DNA from: Chitinophagaceae bacterium
GTDB lineage: Bacteria; Bacteroidota; Bacteroidia; Chitinophagales; Chitinophagaceae
Direction of reading: 5' to 3'
Length of the DNA stretch: 7,817 nt
Assembly (NCBI GenBank): GCA_003455235.1
Contig: DMRT01000044.1
Coordinates: 1-7,817 of the forward strand
Of the stretch, positions 1-6,212 are shown in pieces; within the stretch, counting starts at the first letter, position 1, and each line of letters begins with the position of its first letter. Below the pieces are notes generated by a model, which did no database searches, had not been told where the DNA came from, and saw nothing but the letters and a program-made list of their open reading frames with translations. Both the position numbers and the translations under genes were made by a program.

Positions 1-3000
1 TCAATCATCCAAACCACGGTTTGCTGGTCAACCGGGTTGCCATTGAACCTGCCATCCCATCCCGGACGGTCGCTCTTCATCTGGAACAGCAGTTTGCCCC
101 AGCGGTCGTAGACCCTGAATGAGTTCACATGATCAAAGCCGAACAGTAACCGACGAAGCAGGTCATTGATGCCATCTCCACCCGGTGTAAACACCGTAGG
201 CACGTAGATCTCAATCTTCTTGGTTGTTTTCACCAGCAGCGAATCGGTGGTGATGCAGCCATTGGAAGCCGTCTTCAGTTCAATTGTATACAGTTGTGAA
301 CTCAGTCCTTTAAAGGTTGGTTTATAACTGAAGCGGTTGTCGAGATACAGGGGTGGATTCCAGATCACACTGTTGCCCACGTTCCTGGCCGACAGTTCTT
401 CGGGGAAGTTATAGCGGGCAGTAAAATCGGGATAGCGGATGCCGGGAACTGGCGCTTCGATTTTAATCTCTTTTTCCTGTATGCTTACGGGTGTTGGACA
501 ACCCGTGATATTAACGGTGAGTTTTATACGGTATGTTCCGGGCGCCGGGTAACTGTAATTTGGTGTACGGCTGTTATCGGTGGCCCCGTTTCCAAACTCC
601 CACAGGTAATCCAGCGTGGTGGTGGTTTTGTTGATCGTTTTATTCACCACATAGATGGCACTGTTGGTACAGGTTAATGGCGTTAAGAGAAAGTCGGCTA
701 CCGGGTATTCAAACACGATCACGTTGGTGGTGATGCTGTCTACACAGCCACCGTTGATGCCCGTTACCACCAGTTTAACCGGGTAGGTTCCCGGTGCGGC
801 ATAGCTATGGGTGGCGTTGAGCGTATTGGCAGTGGCGCCATCGCCAAAATCCCAGGCGTATTGCAAACCGCCGGAGAACACCGTACTGTTATTGGTAAAT
901 ACAAACTGGTTATTGTTGAGGCATTGCCCCACCTGGTTCACGGCATAGGCTGCCACGGGTGTGGGATACACCGTTACACCATAGGTGGTGCTGTCGGAGC
1001 AGCCGCCATTTACGGCCGTAGTAACCAACTTAACGGTATACACGCCCGGAACCGGGTAGGTATAGGTAATGTCCTGGGTGGTGAACACAGTTCCATTGCC
1101 CATATCCCAACGATACACCATGTTACCGGCAAATACGGTGCTGGTATTGGTAAAGGCAAACTGGTTGTCTTTAAAGCACTGCTGGGTTTGGCTGTTCAGC
1201 ACAAATCCGGCAACCGGTGTGGGGAATGCTGTAACCGGGATGCTCAGCTGGTCTATACAATTATGATCAGAAATGATCACCAGTTTCACCGGGTATATGC
1301 CTGGCGTGGTATAGTTATGTGTTACGTCTCTTGTATTTGCGGTGGCCCCATCACCCAGGTCCCAGGCGTACTGCATGGTGCCGCTGGCCAGTGTACCGGT
1401 ATTGGTAAATATAAACTGGTTATTGCGGAAACATTGCTGCGCTGCGTTCACATTAAATCCGGCGGCCGGCTGGTCGTACACCTGCACGGTTACAATGCTG
1501 GTATCCTTACAGCCGTTATTGCTGGTGGCTATCAGCCTTACCTGGTAAGTACCTGCGGCCGTATAACTATGGGTTGCATTCGCAGTATTTGCATTGTTAC
1601 CATCGCCAAAGTCCCAAGCGTACTGCATACTGCCGGAAGCAATTGTGCTAGTATTGGTAAATACAAACTGGTTATTACGGAAACACTGGTTCAATGTATT
1701 GGTTGTAAACCCGGCGGTTGGTACATCATAAATTGTTATAGACACCGTAGTGGTGGTCATCGTACAGCCAACAAAACTGAAAACGGCGGCATGATATACC
1801 CCGCTTTGTGTGGGTGTGTATTGCGGTTGCGTAGCTCCAGGTATGGCTCCGCCGTTTAGGTACCACTGCACACTGTCGGCCGGCGCCACACTAAGAACCG
1901 CAGCCTGAGGATCATCGAGACAGAATGTGGTCAACCCATTCACCTGAAGTGTATTGTCAAGCGTAGCAGCATATACCATCACCGTATCACGGGTGAGACA
2001 ACCCCCACCAGCATGCGTAACAGTAAGAATATACTGAGTCGTTACCAGGGGGTTTGCTACTGGGTTGGAAATATTTGGATTACTGAGGCCTGTAGGCGGG
2101 CTCCATGAGTAAACATACCCCGGTTTGGGAATCACTCCTAATTGTGCAGAGGCACCATTGCATAATACCTTGTCGGGACCAGCATTGGCCTGGATGGTCA
2201 AGGTATCCTGTAACGTGGCGGTAAGTGTGTCCTTACAGCCGTAGCCCGTATACGGTTCAACAATCAGTCTTAGTATTGTACCCGGCGCTGGTGGAGGTGT
2301 GAAATTAATGGTCTGTGTGCTTCCAAGAAGTGTTGTATAATTCTGATCCCACCATTCATATGACTGATATCCGAATGGTCCGGTTACGTTGATGAATGCG
2401 TCATCTGGGCAAAAGGTTGCGCCGATGAAGGAACTGGTACATTCTGTATTCAGATCAATATAAGCATACCCGAAATGCGATCCATTTGTTGCCCCGCAGC
2501 CTGTTGAAGTAAAAGAAACTTCAATTGTCTTTCCGGCATTACCACCGAGATCGATTGAATTGGCTGCCCAGGGTTTATATTTAACATTGGGGTTACTGGG
2601 TGCATCTTTAAAACCCGGCAAAGGATTGGCATTTGAATATGCGATATCAAAGGAACTGCAGGCGAGTACAACATTATCTGTAATGTTTGTTACGGCAATG
2701 GTGAGTCGGGGTTGAATATTTGCCGGGTGGCCGCCGGAATTATTGATTACAATCGCATAATTGTATATCAGGCTGAATTCATTCTGGGCTGCAGGGATGG
2801 TGAACGTATAGGTGATCCTGTCTGCTGTTGTACCTGTTGACTCAAGTCCCATTCTTACCGAATAATTACTCCCGTTCGGGCAAAGTTTTGGAAAACCACC
2901 CCAAGGATCCAGTGCAGGCAGTGTAGCTGCAGATATTATATCGTGTCTGCCAGCTGTAGGAACGGTTGGAGTTACAGATACAGATCCATTAAAGCTGCCG

Positions 3001-3164
3001 GTAAACACTTGCCATCCATTGAAACTTCCTTCTTCAAAATCGATATTCGGAGGGCACTGGGCAGAAGATGATAATGATGAAAAAAAGATTACAAAAAGTC
3101 CGGCTAGAACCTTTTTAATCAACTTAATTCCTGAATGTGGGTCAAGATTGTAAAATTTTGGCAT
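1..3164 (-). CDS. Large secreted PKD-repeat protein with gliding motility-associated C-terminal (CHU_C-type) domain; C-terminus cut by window edge
   Basis: The minus-strand frame is open without a stop from ATG at 3164 to base 1, giving 1054 complete residues. Residues 1-36 look like a Sec signal peptide: KKVLAG, a hydrophobic stretch (LFVIFF), then SSSAQ before Cys37. The -1 residue is Gln, so it is not a lipobox. Residues 37 to about 325 are beta-rich and unassigned (FEEGSFNGW near the start; HFGYAYIDL further on). Residues 325-403 resemble a PKD-like domain starting NAGPDKVLC, and 404-482 an Ig-like domain. About 483-905 hold five PKD-type repeats (WDFGDG, HSY). A linker follows, then from residue 982 the CHU_C domain (YVPTVFTP, DRWGK, GWDG). 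The final in-window residues, VVWMI, align with a point 20 residues before the end of the paralogue at 6213-7817. TTG at 3122, preceded by AGGA, is an alternative start giving a more usual signal peptide length. Inferred role: T9SS-exported surface adhesin or structural protein. The ligand is unknown. Confidence 0.93.
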   Translation of the reverse strand, partial: MPKFYNLDPHSGIKLIKKVLAGLFVIFFSSLSSSAQCPPNIDFEEGSFNGWQVFTGSFNGSVSVTPTVPTAGRHDIISAATLPALDPWGGFPKLCPNGSNYSVRMGLESTGTTADRITYTFTIPAAQNEFSLIYNYAIVINNSGGHPANIQPRLTIAVTNITDNVVLACSSFDIAYSNANPLPGFKDAPSNPNVKYKPWAANSIDLGGNAGKTIEVSFTSTGCGATNGSHFGYAYIDLNTECTSSFIGATFCPDDAFINVTGPFGYQSYEWWDQNYTTLLGSTQTINFTPPPAPGTILRLIVEPYTGYGCKDTLTATLQDTLTIQANAGPDKVLCNGASAQLGVIPKPGYVYSWSPPTGLSNPNISNPVANPLVTTQYILTVTHAGGGCLTRDTVMVYAATLDNTLQVNGLTTFCLDDPQAAVLSVAPADSVQWYLNGGAIPGATQPQYTPTQSGVYHAAVFSFVGCTMTTTTVSITIYDVPTAGFTTNTLNQCFRNNQFVFTNTSTIASGSMQYAWDFGDGNNANTANATHSYTAAGTYQVRLIATSNNGCKDTSIVTVQVYDQPAAGFNVNAAQQCFRNNQFIFTNTGTLASGTMQYAWDLGDGATANTRDVTHNYTTPGIYPVKLVIISDHNCIDQLSIPVTAFPTPVAGFVLNSQTQQCFKDNQFAFTNTSTVFAGNMVYRWDMGNGTVFTTQDITYTYPVPGVYTVKLVTTAVNGGCSDSTTYGVTVYPTPVAAYAVNQVGQCLNNNQFVFTNNSTVFSGGLQYAWDFGDGATANTLNATHSYAAPGTYPVKLVVTGINGGCVDSITTNVIVFEYPVADFLLTPLTCTNSAIYVVNKTINKTTTTLDYLWEFGNGATDNSRTPNYSYPAPGTYRIKLTVNITGCPTPVSIQEKEIKIEAPVPGIRYPDFTARYNFPEELSARNVGNSVIWNPPLYLDNRFSYKPTFKGLSSQLYTIELKTASNGCITTDSLLVKTTKKIEIYVPTVFTPGGDGINDLLRRLLFGFDHVNSFRVYDRWGKLLFQMKSDRPGWDGRFNGNPVDQQTVVWMI
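452..1718 (-). repeat. Five tandem PKD-type repeats (about 84-86 codons each) in the left-hand gene
   Basis: The same 24-base string around the codons for NNQFVFTN occurs at 891-914 and 1653-1676, with a one-base variant at 1401-1424 and a weaker copy near 1146. The matching CAAACTG or TAAACTG element starts at 902, 1157, 1412 and 1664, so the period is 255, 255 and 252 bases. Each of the first four repeats encodes QCF or QCL near its start, then WD(F/L/M)G(D/N)G, a (H/T)xY motif, and a second Cys near its end (GCKDT, NCID, GCSDS, GCVDS). The fifth (about residues 822-905) is diverged, with WEFGNG and NYSY. PKD folds are beta-sandwiches known from surface proteins, where they act as spacers or binding modules. 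Confidence 0.9.
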
Positions 3165-3227
3165 ATGTTAAGCGGGAATTGGTCATGAAGATACAGTGAA
3201 AATTTCTGAAATGCTAATGGAAGGAGA

Positions 3228-3272
3228 GGCAAAATATGAATAAAAAGCAGCCCCGTGTTGGCGGGGCTGCTT
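3228..3272 (-). repeat. Terminator-containing intergenic repeat, copy 1
   Basis: Read on the minus strand this runs AAGCAGCCCCGCC, a 4-base loop remainder, CGGGGCTG, a T-rich joint, then TATTCATATTTTGCC. A second copy lies at 6145-6187. Hand alignment gives 39 identical positions over 45 columns with two single-base gaps. The 15-base tail is identical in both copies although it lies beyond the hairpin, so the similarity is not just that of two GC-rich stems. Confidence 0.8.
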
Positions 3273-3273
3273 T
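3238..3273 (-). terminator. Rho-independent terminator of the M43 protease gene
   Basis: A perfect 12-bp stem (AAAGCAGCCCCG pairing with CGGGGCTGCTTT, arms 3244-3255 and 3262-3273) encloses a 6-base loop. Read on the minus strand it is followed by TTTTTATTC. It begins 26 bases after the protease stop codon. It separates that gene from the PKD gene starting at 3164, so the latter probably needs its own promoter. No good TAnnTTTG-type promoter was found between this hairpin and 3164. The left arm preceded by A residues would also give a short T run on the plus strand, but no plus-strand gene ends here. Confidence 0.85.
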
Positions 3274-3299
3274 CAAATCCATTGGTATATTTATAATAC

Positions 3300-6032
3300 T
3301 TATTCCTTTATGAAGCTGCTCGTTGTCTTACCTCCCTTTCCTGTAGAGACAGTCACATAGTACATACCAGGCCTCAACCGGGATACATCCAGTAACGATA
3401 TGGTCTGTCTGACGGTTCTTGTTAACAACGGTACTCCGGCCCTGTCGGTTATGGTAACAAAGAAAGGCGCAGTCTGTTTCATATTCTGTTGTTTGATGTC
3501 TAGTACCACAGTTTGTTTTGCCGGATTTGGAGATAAAGTCAAAATAATGGCCGGCCTTCTCGTTTTTGTAAATTCCCCTTCAAGATCAGTGGCGTAACCA
3601 TTGCTCTTTTCAACAGCATCGATTTTACTTGCCAAAGGACGTAAAGTAAAATCGTTATTGATATTAAACTTAGTAACAAATGCAGACTGGTTACCAAGAA
3701 GTGGCATTGTTTGATTCCCGATTGTAAAAGCCGGTCCTGAGAAACCTCCTGCTATATAAACATCACTTCCATCAAAAAAAGCTCCGCCAATAAAAGGGCT
3801 TTGATTATTTGGATCTATGTTTGCCGCTATTTTTTTTACGCTCAGATTCAATGTGTTAATACAGTAAATAAAATTGTCATTGGATCTGGTAGCCAGAATC
3901 TTATCTTCAACCGTCTGCTTTGCAGTAAAAATAGGTCTGTATGATGAATTGTTGCTAATGCCTATGGGAATATAAGAGTTACTTTGATAATTGCACCTAT
4001 TAATCGCTCCAATATTGTCAACCACAAAAACCTCCCCTGCTGTATTTATTTCAGTAACTAAATAATTGATTTCATAATAGAGCGGGTTTGTCAATTGGTT
4101 ATTATTCAAAACGTAGGTAGCTAAAAAATATCTCTGTGGCATATTCCCAATAAACGGGTGATACCAAAAATTCACAAACAATTTTTTTGTGCCGGGGTCG
4201 AATATTGTGCGCTCAACACTAACCCAGTAAGTAGATATTGCCGGAATGGTAATCGGGTTATGTATATTAGGCGATGCATGCACCAACAATTGATCAATAA
4301 AAGTATTATTGTCAATGTGGCTTGTAACATAAACCCCATTGTCCTCAGCAATAATATTTTCGTTTGCGGGTACATAATTTGGTCCAGGTGTCACAGCGCC
4401 CGTTGTTGCATTCCTATAAACTGCAGTTGATTGGGTGCCTTGTTCATTAAATTGAACTTCACCGGAACTCATAGTAAAAGCTGTATAATCATTATGACCA
4501 ACCCAATTGGTAGCCCCAGTTGTTGTATTATATTGTATCCAGTAAGTATTAACGCTATTAGCTATAACCGGCCCATTGTGGTTCAGATTATTGGCCATAT
4601 TATTTATTAAAAAATCACAGAGCAAGTTTCCATTATTATCAACTTTAACGGCTGCTCCCGGCTCTACAGCATCATACACTTTTGGCCAGGTACAGGATGA
4701 ATTATTAACAAAATCAAAAGTATAAGTATCCAAATAGTTTGCTGTAGCCAAAGTGATACCACCTGTTGCGCTAACTGACACTGTCCCTGTCGTATTACAG
4801 GGCACAGAAAAAACAATCTGCTGATTGTTGCTATGCAGGATTGTGACAGGTCCCGTAAAAGTATAAGAGACATCCAGGCATGCCGGGTTATTCAGGGTTA
4901 CAGTTATGGTATTGTTTTGCACAACATACGGGGTGGTTGCAAAATGTTTTATATTGAAATAATTCTGTATAAACGGATACCGGGTTTCCGGGAATCCTCC
5001 ATTAGGCACAGAACTAAAGTAGGCTCTTGCTCTCGCTTTTTGCCCGGTTGTAAAGAAATACATACAATCATCCTGGGAAGCATCCATGTAATTCATAAAC
5101 ATTATACCGGGATAATTGGGGCTACATGCATCAGTCACAGGAAATGTGGGGCAAGAAAAAGACCTGTAGTATTGAGGAGGTGTATCTCCTACAAAATCTC
5201 CAGGAACGGAGCAATATCCCTGATCATCATTAAGACCACGTTGGTATGGATGGAATAAACCAAGCCAATGACCGACTTCATGAGTCAGTACTCTACCTTT
5301 ATTATGGTATGCTGAAGGACTGGGGTCTCCTACAACTCGATAGTCAAGCATTATTCCATCTAATGCTGTTCTTGGTATGGAAACAGGATTCCCTCCAATG
5401 GTAATAACAATGTTTGGGAAGAAACGCTCCCATGGAAATGCCGAATAGCCAGCATAGGGAGTATTTATCATATCAAAAACCCATATATTAAGATAGGTGT
5501 CGGTTGGCCAGGCGTCATCGCCATTCAATGCTGAAAGTTTTGCATCTCCACACAATATTCCAGCTGGTTGACCCACATCACAAAATTCATAGTTTGGTGG
5601 AATCGATTTATAAACTATTCCGGGCGTAGTCATTGGTGTTCCGTTCGGATCAATGCAGGCTAACTTAAATTGAAATTTCATATCAGAAGCAAGCGATGAC
5701 CAGACCGGAGGCACTTGATTGACATCTGAATTCTGCTTGCTGAAATCAGTATTTAATCTATTTATCTGATCGTTAATTATACTTTCACTTAAGTGTTGCT
5801 CAGGTTTACCAGGATCATTTAATATGTGAAATACCACCGGAATTACAATCACACCATTAGGATCTATCAAGCTTGTATTTGCAATAATTGGATTTACAGG
5901 AATTATCTTTCGTGAAAAATCGACAGAAGAGGAACTACCAACATTACACCAGGGCTGGCTAGCTTTTTGAGATATTGCTTTTCCAATGCTAAATCCCAGG
6001 AAAAATAGAACGAGTAAGATGCTCTTTTTCAT
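3300..6032 (-). CDS. Secreted M43-family (pappalysin/cytophagalysin-type) zinc metalloprotease with T9SS sorting domain
   Basis: A complete 910-residue gene. Residues 1-22 form a Sec signal peptide (MKKS, then LLVLFFLGF, then AISQ). About residues 55-150 match the typical N-terminal part of M43 proteins (VIPVVFHIL, INRLNTDF, FKLACIDPNG). The zinc site HEVGHWLGLFH is at 251-261, with ligands His251, His255 and His261 and general base Glu252. The Met-turn is MNYMD at 313-317, followed by DDCMYFFTTGQ. All key residues are present, so the enzyme should be active. Residues 350-450 may form a beta-sandwich. About 450-800 is unassigned and beta-rich, possibly propeller-like (GSDVYIAGGF). Residues 827-910 are a Por-type T9SS sorting domain (LSPNPAKQTV, LRPGMYYVTV, final FIKE), normally removed during export. 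Characterised relatives include ulilysin, mirolysin and pappalysin; the substrate here is unknown. The ATG is followed by a good signal peptide, which supports this start. Base composition is visibly more AT-rich than in the flanking PKD genes. Confidence 0.95.
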   Translation of the reverse strand: MKKSILLVLFFLGFSIGKAISQKASQPWCNVGSSSSVDFSRKIIPVNPIIANTSLIDPNGVIVIPVVFHILNDPGKPEQHLSESIINDQINRLNTDFSKQNSDVNQVPPVWSSLASDMKFQFKLACIDPNGTPMTTPGIVYKSIPPNYEFCDVGQPAGILCGDAKLSALNGDDAWPTDTYLNIWVFDMINTPYAGYSAFPWERFFPNIVITIGGNPVSIPRTALDGIMLDYRVVGDPSPSAYHNKGRVLTHEVGHWLGLFHPYQRGLNDDQGYCSVPGDFVGDTPPQYYRSFSCPTFPVTDACSPNYPGIMFMNYMDASQDDCMYFFTTGQKARARAYFSSVPNGGFPETRYPFIQNYFNIKHFATTPYVVQNNTITVTLNNPACLDVSYTFTGPVTILHSNNQQIVFSVPCNTTGTVSVSATGGITLATANYLDTYTFDFVNNSSCTWPKVYDAVEPGAAVKVDNNGNLLCDFLINNMANNLNHNGPVIANSVNTYWIQYNTTTGATNWVGHNDYTAFTMSSGEVQFNEQGTQSTAVYRNATTGAVTPGPNYVPANENIIAEDNGVYVTSHIDNNTFIDQLLVHASPNIHNPITIPAISTYWVSVERTIFDPGTKKLFVNFWYHPFIGNMPQRYFLATYVLNNNQLTNPLYYEINYLVTEINTAGEVFVVDNIGAINRCNYQSNSYIPIGISNNSSYRPIFTAKQTVEDKILATRSNDNFIYCINTLNLSVKKIAANIDPNNQSPFIGGAFFDGSDVYIAGGFSGPAFTIGNQTMPLLGNQSAFVTKFNINNDFTLRPLASKIDAVEKSNGYATDLEGEFTKTRRPAIILTLSPNPAKQTVVLDIKQQNMKQTAPFFVTITDRAGVPLLTRTVRQTISLLDVSRLRPGMYYVTVSTGKGGKTTSSFIKE

Positions 6033-6059
6033 AAATTAAATTTTAAAGATTGTAGGATG

Positions 6060-6090
6060 AAAATTTAAAGAACCTTACTGTATAAAACAA
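6060..6090 (-). promoter_or_regulatory. Possible Bacteroidota-type promoter for the M43 protease gene
   Basis: On the minus strand, TTG at 6090-6088 is followed by 20 bases and then TAAATTTT at 6067-6060. This matches the phylum consensus (TTG about -33, TAnnTTTG about -7) at five of six fixed positions in the -7 box. The implied leader is only about 20-25 bases and AT-rich, without a Shine-Dalgarno sequence. The region is AT-rich, so a chance match is quite possible. Confidence 0.35.
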
Positions 6091-6108
6091 TACCACAAAG
6101 CGGTAGTG

Positions 6109-6140
6109 CGAAAATTAGAAAGCCTGCCACATCGGGCAGG
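6109..6140 (-). terminator. Second hairpin downstream of the right-hand PKD gene, possible terminator
   Basis: CCTGCC (6123-6128) pairs with GGCAGG (6135-6140) across a 6-base loop. On the minus strand it is followed by CTTTCTAATTTTC. The stem is only 6 bp and the T tract is interrupted, so it may act as a back-up to the imperfect hairpin at 6164-6187. Confidence 0.45.
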
Positions 6141-6144
6141 AAGC

Positions 6145-6187
6145 GGCAAAATATGAATATAATCAGCCCGTATAGGCGGGGCTGCTT
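6145..6187 (-). repeat. Terminator-containing intergenic repeat, copy 2 (degenerate hairpin)
   Basis: This is the homologue of 3228-3272, read on the minus strand as AAGCAGCCCCGCC, TATA, CGGGCTG, ATTA, TATTCATATTTTGCC. One C/G of the stem has been lost and the T run after the stem has become ATTATATTC. The hairpin (CAGCCC 6164-6169 with GGGCTG 6179-6184) therefore remains but is a weaker terminator. It starts 25 bases after the stop codon of the PKD gene at 6213, nearly the same spacing as copy 1 has from its own gene. Confidence 0.75.
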
Positions 6188-6212
6188 ATAAATAATTGAT
6201 CAAAAATCGATT

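Noticed and set aside
807..1859. A 350-codon plus-strand open frame with internal repeats (IGKYKLVI-like motif four times)
   Set aside because: It lies antisense to the PKD repeats, and its periodicity is simply the 252-255 base PKD period read on the other strand. It has no recognisable domain, and the minus-strand frame has full PKD motifs.
3165..3227. A promoter for the left-hand PKD gene
   Set aside because: Minus-strand TAGCATTT and TATCTTCA match only four of six -7 box positions and have no properly spaced TTG, so no site is called.
3244..3273. The inverted repeat as an insertion-sequence end or integration site
   Set aside because: No transposase, no second matching inverted end and no target-site duplication is seen. 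The T run and its position after a stop codon fit a terminator.
4833..5258. A 141-codon plus-strand open frame, plus shorter open frames at 4158-4430, 4172-4375, 4664-4873, 3400-3597 and 2450-2674
   Set aside because: All fall inside the M43 protease or the left-hand PKD gene in other frames. They have no signal peptide, domain or independent start context.
6113..6187. A small RNA gene or riboswitch formed by the two adjacent hairpins
   Set aside because: The hairpins are short, directly downstream of a stop codon and best explained as terminators. One is a copy of the terminator at 3244-3273.
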